From Synergistaceae bacterium (lineage in GTDB: Bacteria; Synergistota; Synergistia; Synergistales; Aminithiophilaceae), in NCBI GenBank assembly GCA_016756725.1, contig JAESII010000005.1, positions 282,247-346,246 of the forward strand: a DNA stretch of 64,000 nucleotides. The letters are read 5' to 3'. Below, piece by piece: positions 12,740 through 21,029 of the stretch. Under the pieces are notes generated by a model. That model made no database searches. It saw nothing but the letters and a program-made list of their open reading frames with translations, and was not told where the DNA came from. A program made the position numbers and the translations under genes. The stretch's first letter is position 1. Each line of letters opens with the position of its first letter.

Positions 12740-13238
12740 GTCTTCAAGGGGATATCCCTGAATGCCCTTTCCTTCTCTGTCCTGTCACCCTCTCCCGGAG
12801 ATTGCCGGCGGAGACTCGGTCGCTTCGTGGTGGCCAGGCACTCCGCTTTATTTAGGTGCCCTCTTTGGGCCTCCTTGAGCCTTTTTCGAGACTTTCTGCC
12901 TTTGCCGGAAATTCCAGTTATCTTGAAAGGAACTCTTCTGCTCTGGTCTCCCTTCTGTCCAGGGTGATCGTAGACCCTCATTTCCAGGGAGGGGAAAAGA
13001 GGACCGGCCTTTTCGGCTCTCCCTGGGGGCCTACGCGCTTTTGCTGGTACCCTTGTCTCAGGAGTGACCTCCGGCCCCATCGATGCAAGTTCCCTGCCCT
13101 GAAGGAGGAGGCCGTCAGAAGCTGCAGAGCCCATAAGGGAGAGAAAACCAAGTTTCCTCAGGGCTGGGAAAACAATGACCATTAAGCGTGATTTGAATCC
13201 AAAGGCTCTCTCATTGTCTTTGTTTTTGCATGCTCGAA
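12740..13238. other. Intergenic stretch without a convincing gene
   Basis: About 500 bases between the gatB terminator and the EF-G-like promoter. An open frame of 109 codons on + (12856-13185) has no family resemblance and no good ribosome site, and I do not believe it. One possible hairpin has arms CCAGGGAG and CTCCCTGG (12984-12991 and 13019-13026). I see no tRNA, riboswitch or repeat that I can name. Confidence 0.5.
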
Positions 13239-13267
13239 TTGACCTTTTCCTCGGTGGTGGGTAGTAT
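13239..13267 (+). promoter_or_regulatory. Sigma-70-type promoter of the EF-G-like gene
   Basis: -35 TTGACC (13239-13244), 17-base spacer, -10 TAGTAT (13262-13267). It lies about 90 bases before the ATG at 13356, in an AT-richer patch of an otherwise GC-rich region. Confidence 0.7.
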
Positions 13268-13355
13268 ATTGCCTTGGATACCCCGGTCTTTTCGCAGGTT
13301 CTGCCAAGGACTTGCGGCGCCCGGGAGCACATCGCAGACAGAGGGGGAATCTTTT

Positions 13356-15434
13356 ATGGGGACACGCAAGCCGGAGGACATCCGTAGTATCGCGATCGCA
13401 GCTCACGGTGGGGCGGGCAAGACATCGCTCACCGAGGCCATGCTCTTCAACACGGGCGCGGTGACGCGCATGGGAAAGATCGAAGACGGCAACACCGTCT
13501 CGGACTTCACCGCCGAGGAGCAGAAGCGTCAGATCTCGATCAACACTTCTCTGGCCACGATCGCCTATAAGGGCAAGACCATCTATGCCCTCGATACCCC
13601 CGGATTCTCCGACTTCATCGGCGAACTCCGGTCGGCCCTGCGCGTGGCCGATTCGGCTGCCATCGTCGTCAGCGGTGTCCACGGCGTCGAGGTCCAGACC
13701 GAAAAAGCCTGGGAATTCGCCGCCGAATTTGGGCGGCCCACAGTTTTTTTCGTCAGCAAGATGGACAAGGAGAACGCCGATTTCTCCAAGACCGTCGCCA
13801 ATATCCAGGAGGCCCTGACTCCGGCTGCCGTGCCCGTTTTCCTTCCCATCGGCCAGGAGGCCTCTTTCAAGGGCGTCGTCGACGTCCTCACCGGCAAGGC
13901 CTACACCTACAAGGGTGACGGCAGCAAGGACTTCACCGAGGGAACGGCGCCCGATGACATGGCCGAGGCCGTCGGTGCCGCCCGTGAGGCCCTTGTGGAA
14001 CGGGCCGTCGAAGTCGACGACGAGGCCATGATGCGTTACCTCGATGGCGAGACGCTCCCGGACGACGAAATCGCCGCCCTCGTCCGCCGTTCCGTCGTGG
14101 AGGGCAAGCTCTTCCCCGTCATTCCCGGGGCAGGCCCAGCCAACGTGGGCGTCACCCAGTTTCTTGACCTCATCGTCGATCTCCTCCCCTCGCCGCTAGA
14201 GACGGCGCCCCGCGTCGCCCTCAAGGGCGAGGAGGAGGTCCTCGTGCCGGCTGACCCTCAAGGTCCCTTCTATGCCCTCTGCTTCAAGGTCATGGTTGAC
14301 CCCTACGTGGGCAAGCTCTCCTTCATCCGCGTCATCTCCGGCTCTCACTCGACCGATTCCACCGTTTACAACGTCAACAAGGAAGAGGAGGAGCGCGTCA
14401 GCACCTACAAGCTGATGGTCGGAAAGACGGGCACGGATAGCAAAGAGATCGTCGTCGGCGATATCGTGGCCATCCCCAAGCTCGTCTCCGCCGCCGTCGG
14501 CGACACCCTCAGCGTCAAGGGGAACGTTCTCCGGCTGCCGCCCATCCAGTTCCCCAAGCCCGTCTACAGCCTGGCCGTGACGCCCAAGACCCGGGCCGAC
14601 CTGGACAAGCTTTCCGGGGCCGTACGGAAGATCCTCGACGAGGACATGACCCTTCAGTTCGAAAAGAATGCCGAGACCCACGACAACGTCCTCTCCGGCA
14701 TGGGCGATGTCCACCTCGACATCGTTCTTTCCCGCATCAAGGAGCGTTATGGCGTCGACCTCGACGTGGCCACGCCTGCCGTCCCCTATCGGGAAACGAT
14801 TCGCAAGTCTGCCAAGGCCCAGGGCAAACACAAGAAGCAGACAGGGGGCCACGGACAGTACGGCGATGTGCACATCGAGTTCTCCCCCTTGGGCAAGGAT
14901 GAGGGCTTCGTCTTCGAGGACAAGATCGTCGGCGGCGCCGTGCCCAAGAACTACATCCCCGCCGTCGAGAAGGGGCTGAGAGAGGCGAAGGCCAAGGGTG
15001 TCCTGGCCGGATTCCCCGTCGTTGACTTCAAGGCTTCCCTCTTCTTCGGCTCCTACCACGACGTCGACTCTTCGGAAATGGCTTTCAAGCTGGCGGCCCA
15101 TCTGGCCTTCAAGAAGGGTATCGCCGAGGCCGCTCCGGTCCTTCTCGAGCCGATCATGAACGTCGAGGTCGTCGTGCCTGAGGAATACCTGGGCGATGTC
15201 ATGGGCGACTTCAACAGCCGCCGGGGCCGCATCATGGGCATCGACGCCAAGGGCAACCTTCAGGTCGTCAAGGCCCAGGTCCCTCTGGCCGAGATGTTCC
15301 GCTACGCCATCATCCTCCGTTCCATGACATCGGGACGGGGCAACTTCACCATGAGCTACTCCCATTACGAAGACGTGCCCGGCGACATCTCCAAAAAGGT
15401 CATTGCCGCCAGGAAGGTGGAGGAGGAAGAGTAG
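13356..15434 (+). CDS. Elongation factor G-like translational GTPase (EF-G2 type)
   Basis: 692 residues with the full EF-G layout: GTPase domain, domain II, then domains III-V (GGHGQYGDV is in domain IV). The P-loop is AHGGAGKTSL rather than the canonical EF-G AHIDAGKTTT, and the G4 motif is SKMDKEN rather than NKMD. These are hallmarks of the EF-G-like paralogue group rather than of the main ribosomal translocase. I chose ATG 13356 because GAGGGGGA lies just before it; the frame extends 42 codons upstream but through the promoter. Its exact role, such as translocation or recycling under special conditions, cannot be read from sequence. A canonical fusA is not in the window. Confidence 0.85.
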   Translation: MGTRKPEDIRSIAIAAHGGAGKTSLTEAMLFNTGAVTRMGKIEDGNTVSDFTAEEQKRQISINTSLATIAYKGKTIYALDTPGFSDFIGELRSALRVADSAAIVVSGVHGVEVQTEKAWEFAAEFGRPTVFFVSKMDKENADFSKTVANIQEALTPAAVPVFLPIGQEASFKGVVDVLTGKAYTYKGDGSKDFTEGTAPDDMAEAVGAAREALVERAVEVDDEAMMRYLDGETLPDDEIAALVRRSVVEGKLFPVIPGAGPANVGVTQFLDLIVDLLPSPLETAPRVALKGEEEVLVPADPQGPFYALCFKVMVDPYVGKLSFIRVISGSHSTDSTVYNVNKEEEERVSTYKLMVGKTGTDSKEIVVGDIVAIPKLVSAAVGDTLSVKGNVLRLPPIQFPKPVYSLAVTPKTRADLDKLSGAVRKILDEDMTLQFEKNAETHDNVLSGMGDVHLDIVLSRIKERYGVDLDVATPAVPYRETIRKSAKAQGKHKKQTGGHGQYGDVHIEFSPLGKDEGFVFEDKIVGGAVPKNYIPAVEKGLREAKAKGVLAGFPVVDFKASLFFGSYHDVDSSEMAFKLAAHLAFKKGIAEAAPVLLEPIMNVEVVVPEEYLGDVMGDFNSRRGRIMGIDAKGNLQVVKAQVPLAEMFRYAIILRSMTSGRGNFTMSYSHYEDVPGDISKKVIAARKVEEEE

Positions 15435-15467
15435 TTCGTCGTCGTTCTTCGCGGGTTTCACGAAAGA

Positions 15468-15513
15468 GCAGGGAAAGGCCGAGGGACCTCGAGGTCCCTC
15501 GGCCTTTCCCTGC
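15468..15513. terminator. 46-base perfect palindrome, probable terminator
   Basis: Two 21-base arms (start GCAGGGAAAGG) around TCGA, perfectly complementary. It follows the EF-G-like stop by 33 bases. There is no T-run after it, so simple Rho-independent termination is uncertain; it may act as an RNA stabiliser or protein site. Confidence 0.55.
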
Positions 15514-15633
15514 CGCTGGATTCCTTCCTGCGGGGCTTTGGCTGCCCGGGGCTCGTTGAGGTCTCCCTTTCCGGGTATGATGGTCGGGCAAGGGAGATCT
15601 CTCTCCGATTTATCCGGTAAAGGAGGCTTTGCC

Positions 15634-16098
15634 TTGGCCAAGAAACGACCGATTACCCTACTAGAACGCCGAGAAATCGAGGCCACCTTTTTCAAGACCC
15701 TTCTGGGACCTCTCCTGGAAAAAATCAGCGAAGAGGATCTTCGCGAGGCCGTCGGCAAGGCCCTCTGCCAAGCCGCCCATGAGGCGGGACAGGCAGCCGC
15801 CCGTGACGGCAACAGTCTCGAGGACTTCAAGAAGGTCATCCGGGGCTGGGCCGAGGGAGGGGCCCTGGAGATGGATGAACTTGAGGACAGCCCCGACTGC
15901 CTCCGTTTCAACGTTACCCGCTGCGCCTATGCCGAGCTTTATGAGAGACTGGGCCTCAAGGAATGGGGCACGGTGCTCTCCTGTGACCGCGACTTCGCTG
16001 TCCTTGAGGGGTTCAACGACGGACTGGAGCTGACGCGTCCCAAAACGCTCATGGAGGACAAGGAGCATTGCAATTACTGCTACCGGCCGAAAAAATAG
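15634..16098 (+). CDS. L-2-amino-thiazoline-4-carboxylic acid hydrolase-like protein
   Basis: 154 residues. The C-terminal half (VTRCAYAELYERLGL, CDRDFAVLEGFN, TLMEDKEHCNYCY) fits the small family named after ATC hydrolase, an enzyme of cysteine synthesis from a thiazoline in Pseudomonas. Members in anaerobes have no tested function, so the substrate is unknown here. I chose TTG 15634 because AAAGGAGG (15619-15626) is 7 bases before it; the frame is open upstream through the palindrome but without a ribosome site. Three conserved cysteines and the His-Cys pair near the end are visible. It stands alone between two strong hairpins. Confidence 0.65.
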   Translation: MAKKRPITLLERREIEATFFKTLLGPLLEKISEEDLREAVGKALCQAAHEAGQAAARDGNSLEDFKKVIRGWAEGGALEMDELEDSPDCLRFNVTRCAYAELYERLGLKEWGTVLSCDRDFAVLEGFNDGLELTRPKTLMEDKEHCNYCYRPKK

Positions 16099-16099
16099 G

Positions 16100-16157
16100 C
16101 CAAGGCAGAAAGAAGGGACCTCTCCGCCACCGGAGAGGCCCCTTCTTTCTGCCTTGG
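16100..16157. terminator. Bidirectional terminator between convergent genes
   Basis: A long hairpin with arms CCAAGGCAGAAAGAAGGG and its near-perfect complement, plus an inner stem CCTCTCCG/CGGAGAGG around CCAC. It separates the ATC-hydrolase-like gene (+) from the - strand gene ending at 16159. Confidence 0.75.
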
Positions 16158-16158
16158 G

Positions 16159-16371
16159 TCAGCGGAACTTGAGGTCTTCCTGGTAGAAGCCCCAGAGCCG
16201 TTTTTCGGCCCCCTCAGGCGAGAAGACGCCCTCCTCGACGACATGTTCCCAGGCCCGGTCCGTCATGGACGAGGCGTAGCGGAGGTAATCGTCATTCCCC
16301 CTGGTTCGGGCCCGGGCCAGAACCTCGTCGCGAAAGGTCCGCCAGTCGCGGGGCTCCTTTGCTGTCGTCAT
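16159..16371 (-). CDS. Small hypothetical protein downstream of nfnB
   Basis: 70 residues, charged and without a signal or membrane segment (MTTAKEPRDWRTFRDEVLARAR...). No family recognised. It lies 21 bases after the nfnB stop on the same strand, with a weak GGTGA before its ATG, so it is probably the last gene of the nfn operon. A small accessory protein is possible, but nothing in the sequence shows the job. Confidence 0.5.
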   Translation of the reverse strand: MTTAKEPRDWRTFRDEVLARARTRGNDDYLRYASSMTDRAWEHVVEEGVFSPEGAEKRLWGFYQEDLKFR

Positions 16372-16392
16372 GACATCACCAAGGGGCGTCTC

Positions 16393-17796
16393 TCAACCCT
16401 TTTTCGACTGGATGTAGCTGTCGATGGACCGGGCGGCGTCGCGGCCGACGCCCATGGCCAGGATGACTGTGGCAGCGCCGGTGACGATGTCACCGCCGGC
16501 GAAGACGTCGGGCAGGTTCGTCGCGCCCGTCTTCTCGTCGGCATCGATGTAGCCCCACTTGTTGAGCTTCAGCTCGGGGAAGGCATTGAGGAGGACCTTG
16601 TTCGACCCCTGGCCGATGGCCTCGACGACGGTGTCGGCCTCGATGACGAACTCGCTGCCCTTGATGGGAACGGGGCGCCGCCGACCCGAGGCGTCCGGTT
16701 CGCCCAGCTCCATGCGGATGCAGCGGACGGCTTTGAGATTGCCCTTTTCGTCGCCGATGTACTCGACGGGGTTGGTGAGGAAGTTGAAGACGATGCCCTC
16801 CTCGACGGCATGATGGTACTCCTCGATCCGCGCGGGCAGTTCCTCGATGGAGCGGCGGTAGACGACGGTCACCTTGTCGGCGCGGAGGCGCAGAGCAGAA
16901 CGGGCGGCGTCCATGGCCACGTTGCCCCCGCCGACGACGACGACCTTCTTCGACGTTTTCGTCGGCGTGTCGTAGACGGGGAACTCGTAGGCGTGCATGA
17001 GGTTGATCCGCGTCAGGTATTCGCTGGCCGAGAAGACGCCGTTGAGGTTTGTGCCGGGAAGGTTCATGAAATGGGGTGTCCCTGCCCCGGTGCCGATGAA
17101 GAGGGCGTCAAACTGGCTCCGCAGCTCCTCGATCGTCACGGTGCGGCCGACGACGGCGTTGACCTCGACATCGACGCCAAGCTTCCGGATGTTGCCGATT
17201 TCGCGGCGGACGATCTCCTTGGGCAGACGGAATTCGGGAATGCCGTACATGAGGACGCCGCCAGGTTCGTGAAGGGCCTCGAAGACGGTGACCTTATAGC
17301 CCATTTTGGCCAGGTCGCCGGCTACGGTGAGTCCCGCAGGTCCGGAGCCGACGACGGCCACCTTGCCCTTGTCCTGAACGGGCGGAGTGATGGCCTCTTC
17401 GGGCTGGGATGCCTTCCAGTCGGCGACGAAGCGCTCGAGCTTGCCGATGGCGACGGGCTCCTTTCCCTTGATCTTTCCGACGGTGCAGACGCCCTCGCAC
17501 TGAGTTTCCTGGGGGCAGACGCGGCCGCAGACGGCGGGGAGGGACGTGGCGTCGCTAAGGATCTCCCAGGACTTGGGCAGATCACCTTCGGCCAGGGCCT
17601 TGATGAAGCCCGGAATGTCGATGGCCACGGGGCAGCCGGCAATGCAGGGTGCCGTCTTGCACTGGAGGCAGCGCGTCGCCTCGAGACGGGCCTCGTCGAG
17701 AGTGTAGCCCAGGCAGACTTCGTCGAAGTTCTTGCCTCGGACGACGGGGTCCTGTTCGGAAATCGGGGTCTTCTTGGGAGTGATTTTAGGTGCCAT
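16393..17796 (-). CDS. nfnB: NfnB: GltA-like large subunit of NADH-dependent ferredoxin:NADP+ oxidoreductase
   Basis: 467 residues. The N-terminal Fe-S region has cysteine groups CLQCKTAPCIAGCP and CGRVCPQETQCEGVC. Two dinucleotide-binding folds follow (VVGSGPAGLTVAGDL for FAD, VVVGGGNVAMDAARSA for NAD(P)). The protein resembles the small subunit of NADPH-glutamate synthase. However, no glutamate synthase large subunit is present, and the neighbour upstream is an NfnA-type reductase 2 bases away. That pairing is the signature of NfnAB, which bifurcates or confurcates electrons between NADH, reduced ferredoxin and NADP+. It suits a fermenting anaerobe. Confidence 0.85.
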   Translation of the reverse strand: MAPKITPKKTPISEQDPVVRGKNFDEVCLGYTLDEARLEATRCLQCKTAPCIAGCPVAIDIPGFIKALAEGDLPKSWEILSDATSLPAVCGRVCPQETQCEGVCTVGKIKGKEPVAIGKLERFVADWKASQPEEAITPPVQDKGKVAVVGSGPAGLTVAGDLAKMGYKVTVFEALHEPGGVLMYGIPEFRLPKEIVRREIGNIRKLGVDVEVNAVVGRTVTIEELRSQFDALFIGTGAGTPHFMNLPGTNLNGVFSASEYLTRINLMHAYEFPVYDTPTKTSKKVVVVGGGNVAMDAARSALRLRADKVTVVYRRSIEELPARIEEYHHAVEEGIVFNFLTNPVEYIGDEKGNLKAVRCIRMELGEPDASGRRRPVPIKGSEFVIEADTVVEAIGQGSNKVLLNAFPELKLNKWGYIDADEKTGATNLPDVFAGGDIVTGAATVILAMGVGRDAARSIDSYIQSKKG

Positions 17797-17798
17797 GG

Positions 17799-18632
17799 CT
17801 ATTCACCCACCTCGGACTGATATTTTTCGAGAGAGATCTTCTCCTCGTTCTTGTATTGGCCCATGCGGTTCATGAATTCGTTCCAGTTGACTCCCCAGCC
17901 GTCGAACTCGGGGCCGTCGACGCAGGCGAAGCGGATCTCGTCGTTGACGGTGACGCGGCAGCAACCGCACATGCCCGTGCCGTCGATCATGATCGGATTC
18001 AGCGAGACCCAGCAGGGGATGCCCAGTTCCTTGGCCTTGAGGGAGGCGAACTTCATCATGATCGTCGGCCCGATGATCCAGGCCTGGCTGATCTTCTCGC
18101 CCCGGTCGGCCAAAAGCTGCATGGCGTCGGTGACGACGCCCTTGATTCCTTCCGAACCGTCGTCGGTGGTGACGAGAAGCTCGTCCGAAAAGGCGGCGCA
18201 CTCGTCCTTGAGAATGACCAGATCGGCCGTTCGCCCGCCGAGGATCGTGATGACCCTGTTGCCGACCTCCTTGAGCTCCTTGACGATGGGGTAGAGGGCG
18301 GCGATGCCGACGCCGCCGCCGACCATGAGGACTGTTCCCAGGTTCTCGATCTCGCTGGGATTGCCGAGAGGTCCGAGAAGGTCATGGAGGCTGTCGCCTA
18401 CTTTGAGCTGGGCCATCTCCATCGTCGTCTTTCCCACAACCTGGAAGATGATCCGGATCCGTCCGCCCTCGCGGTCATATTCGGCGACGGTCAGAGGAAT
18501 CCGCTCGCCCTTTTCGGAGGTGCGGAGAACGACGAACTGACCTGCCTTGCCGTTGCGGGCCACCCGCGGGGCATCGACCCAAATGTCGTACTCCTTGGGG
18601 GCGATCAGCCGCTTGCTCAAGATCTTGAACAT
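17799..18632 (-). CDS. nfnA: NfnA: ferredoxin-NADP reductase-like small subunit
   Basis: 277 residues: an FAD-binding barrel (about 1-100), an NAD-binding fold (VGGGVGIAALYPIVKEL) and a C-terminal [2Fe-2S] cysteine cluster (GMCGCCRV...FACVDGPEFDG), as in the sulfide-dehydrogenase/PyrK-type family. With NfnB it forms the soluble transhydrogenase described above. A strong GAGGAGG lies before its ATG. It is the first gene of the - strand operon, and pgi runs the other way from a shared upstream region. Confidence 0.87.
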   Translation of the reverse strand: MFKILSKRLIAPKEYDIWVDAPRVARNGKAGQFVVLRTSEKGERIPLTVAEYDREGGRIRIIFQVVGKTTMEMAQLKVGDSLHDLLGPLGNPSEIENLGTVLMVGGGVGIAALYPIVKELKEVGNRVITILGGRTADLVILKDECAAFSDELLVTTDDGSEGIKGVVTDAMQLLADRGEKISQAWIIGPTIMMKFASLKAKELGIPCWVSLNPIMIDGTGMCGCCRVTVNDEIRFACVDGPEFDGWGVNWNEFMNRMGQYKNEEKISLEKYQSEVGE

Positions 18633-18697
18633 GAAAGAGCCTCCTCGCCTGTTGTGTTAAAGCCCTGGGAGATTTCCCCCAAGACCGTTTGTGGCCG

Positions 18698-18725
18698 TTG
18701 ACCTTTCCGGACCTTGCGGTACCCT
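18698..18725 (+). promoter_or_regulatory. Possible promoter for pgi
   Basis: -35 TTGACC (18698-18703), 16-base spacer, poor -10 TACCCT (18720-18725). If used, its transcript would cross the nfn promoter located at 18760-18788. An AT-rich TATTAAT around 18819 is an alternative -10 without a good -35. Confidence 0.35.
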
Positions 18726-18759
18726 TAATGTGGGCGGTCCAGTCTGACAACATTGCCTC

Positions 18760-18788
18760 ATAGTAACATGACTGCCGTCACAAGGCAA
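18760..18788 (-). promoter_or_regulatory. Promoter of nfnAB
   Basis: Read on the - strand: -35 TTGCCT (18788-18783), 17-base spacer, -10 TACTAT (18765-18760). The predicted start is about 120 bases before nfnA. Good match and ideal spacing. Confidence 0.6.
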
Positions 18789-18876
18789 ACTTGTGAGAGA
18801 AAACCTCAACGGAAGGGATATTAATTTTGTTCGCAAAGCTAAGGGGCGAGCCAGTGCCCGACAAGGAGGTAGGATG

Positions 18877-20265
18877 ATGATGCAGCAACTTCTCAAACTC
18901 AGCTATGGAGCGGCTTTCAACGAGGACTCCGACGCAAGGGGGCTGACCTGGAGCGACCTAGAAGGAGCCGAAGGGGCTCTTCGCGATGCCGATCGGTGGC
19001 TCCGCTCGCCGGACAATCGTGGGACGGAAGGTTTCGGTTGGCTCGACCTGCCCGAAGCCGATCTTTCTTCTGTCATTGAGGCCGGACAGTGGCTGGCCTC
19101 TCATGACGCCCTTATCCAGGTCGGCATCGGCGGCTCGGCCTTAGGAAACCTCATGGTGACTCAGGCGCTCCTTCATCCGGCTCATAACGAGCTGACCCGG
19201 GGCGAGCGAGGGAGCCCACGGTTTTACGTCGTCGACAACGCCGATCCCCAGGGGGCCAAATCGGTCTGGTCCCTCGTTGATCCGGCCAGGACGGCCCTCA
19301 TCGTCGTGAGCAAGTCGGGCAGCACCGCTGAGACGATGGCCAACTTTCTCTGGCTCTGGGAGGGCATGAAAAAGGAGCTCGGCGAAAGCGAGGCCCTCAA
19401 GCGGCTTCTGGTCATCACCGATCCCGAAAAGGGGCTTCTCCGTGCCTTTGTCCGGGCCAAGGCCTGCCGCAGCCTTCCCCTGCCTTCGAGCGTGGGGGGG
19501 CGCTACTCCGTCCTTTCTCCTGTTGGCCTGGCTGCCTCCTCGGCCCTCGGCATCGACGTGATGGCCCTCCAGGAAGGAGCCCGCGAGATGGACCGCCATC
19601 TTGCCTCCTCAAGCTCGCTGGAAGAGAACCCCGCCTGGATCATGGCTGGCCTCCACTGGCTTCATTTCACCAAGGGGCGGAACATGGCTGTCCTCATGCC
19701 CTATGCTGACGGCCTGGCCAGCTTCACCGAGTGGTTCGCCCAGCTCTGGGGTGAAAGTCTCGGCAAGAAGGGAAAGGGGAGCACTCCCGTCCGGGCTCTG
19801 GGCGCCATCGACCAGCACTCACAGGTTCAGCTTTACACGGGCGGCCCAGATGATAAGCTCTTCACGATTATGCGCGTGACGGAACTTACCGAGACCCTTG
19901 TGATTCCTGCTGTCTCCGATCCCGAGCTGGAGTCTCTCGCTTACCTCGGCGGTCACGAGATGGGGGCCATGCTTCACGCCGAGGCCCGGGCTACGGCGGC
20001 CACCCTGGCCTCCCTGGGTCGGCCCGTCCTCTGGCTCGAGATCCCCCGCCTTGACGCCCGCCGTCTGGGGGGGCTGATCCATTTCTATCAGGTCGTCACG
20101 GCCCTCACGGGCCGGCTCTTTGCGATCAATCCCTTCGACCAGCCCGGCGTGGAGCAGGGTAAGCGCTTCACCTATGGCCTCATGGGCCGTCAGGGCTTCG
20201 AGGAGGACGGGAAGCAATCCCTGGAGGCCTTTGCCCGCATCGAGGCGAGGAGGGTCTCCTGTTAA
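18877..20265 (+). CDS. pgi: Glucose-6-phosphate isomerase
   Basis: About 462 residues, the compact bacterial form. The SIS domain motifs are visible: VGIGGSALGN (sugar-phosphate loop), VVSKSGSTAET, and near the C-terminus the DQPGVEQGK active-site region with the catalytic lysine. It interconverts glucose-6-P and fructose-6-P. Three ATGs occur in a row (18874, 18877, 18880) behind AAGGAGGT (18863-18870); the middle one has 6 bases of spacing, so I chose it. It is followed 20 bases later by smsC. Confidence 0.95.
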   Translation: MMQQLLKLSYGAAFNEDSDARGLTWSDLEGAEGALRDADRWLRSPDNRGTEGFGWLDLPEADLSSVIEAGQWLASHDALIQVGIGGSALGNLMVTQALLHPAHNELTRGERGSPRFYVVDNADPQGAKSVWSLVDPARTALIVVSKSGSTAETMANFLWLWEGMKKELGESEALKRLLVITDPEKGLLRAFVRAKACRSLPLPSSVGGRYSVLSPVGLAASSALGIDVMALQEGAREMDRHLASSSSLEENPAWIMAGLHWLHFTKGRNMAVLMPYADGLASFTEWFAQLWGESLGKKGKGSTPVRALGAIDQHSQVQLYTGGPDDKLFTIMRVTELTETLVIPAVSDPELESLAYLGGHEMGAMLHAEARATAATLASLGRPVLWLEIPRLDARRLGGLIHFYQVVTALTGRLFAINPFDQPGVEQGKRFTYGLMGRQGFEEDGKQSLEAFARIEARRVSC

Positions 20266-20285
20266 CCGGGAAGGTTGGTGGTCAC

Positions 20286-21029
20286 GTGTCCTCAGCGTTG
20301 CTTGAAGTAGAAGGGATCTCCGTCGTCAGAGAGGGGAAGAAGATCCTCAGCCACCTCTCCCTGAAGGCTGAGGCGGGGCAGATCACGGGTGTTTTGGGAC
20401 GGAACGGAGCGGGCAAGTCCAGTCTGGCCTATGCCGTCATGGGACTGGACAAGTACCGGCCCCTGGAGGGGGCCATCCGTTTCGGCGGCAGAGAGATCAC
20501 CGATCTGCCCATCACCGAACGGGCTCGACTGGGACTGACCCTGGCCTGGCAGCACCCAGCCCGCTATGAGGGGATCTCCGTTCACGACTACCTGCGCCTG
20601 TCGTCGAGGGAGGCAGCTGAAAAGGAACTGGCCGCGGCCCTGTCCCTCGTTCTCCTCGACCCCAAGGCCTACATGGACCGCATGGTCGACAAGACCCTCT
20701 CCGGAGGTGAGCGGAAGCGAATCGAACTGGCTTCGGTCTACCTTATGAAACCGAAGCTGGCCATCCTCGACGAGCCCGATTCGGGCGTCGACCTTCTTGC
20801 CCTTGGCGAGATCATGCACGTCTTCCGCCTCCTGGCCCGGGAGGGGCAGGGCGTTCTCATCATCACCCATCGTGAGGACGTGGCCGCCCAGTGTGACCGA
20901 TCCTACCTCATGTGCACCGGGGCCGTCGTCCTCGAGGGCAGCGCTGAAGCGGTGAAGCGCTACTTCCTCTCCCAGTGCGAACCCTGCCAGGACGTGGCTG
21001 CCGCCGGAATGGAGGGATGTTCGGAATGA
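20286..21029 (+). CDS. smsC: SufC-like Fe-S assembly ATPase (SmsC)
   Basis: 247 residues, ABC ATPase of the SufC type. Walker A is GRNGAGKSS, the signature LSGGERKR, Walker B LAILDEPDSGVD, with the D-loop aspartate characteristic of SufC. It powers Fe-S cluster assembly on the SufB-like partner encoded next; the stop overlaps that ATG by 4 bases. The extra C-terminal cysteines (SQCEPCQ) are notable. The GTG start at 20286 has only a loose GG-rich ribosome site. SmsC/SmsB naming follows the published idea of a SUF-like minimal system made of just these two genes. Confidence 0.85.
   Translation: MSSALLEVEGISVVREGKKILSHLSLKAEAGQITGVLGRNGAGKSSLAYAVMGLDKYRPLEGAIRFGGREITDLPITERARLGLTLAWQHPARYEGISVHDYLRLSSREAAEKELAAALSLVLLDPKAYMDRMVDKTLSGGERKRIELASVYLMKPKLAILDEPDSGVDLLALGEIMHVFRLLAREGQGVLIITHREDVAAQCDRSYLMCTGAVVLEGSAEAVKRYFLSQCEPCQDVAAAGMEGCSE

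Noticed and set aside
12856..13185. 109-codon frame in the gap after gatB
   Set aside because: No ribosome site or family; unusual residue mix; ends in non-coding-looking sequence.
14196..15911. Open frame of about 570 codons on - opposite the EF-G-like gene
   Set aside because: Crosses the palindrome and two genes, no recognisable domain.
16243..17820. 525-codon frame on + opposite nfnB
   Set aside because: Antisense shadow of a clear NfnB with cysteine clusters and dinucleotide folds.
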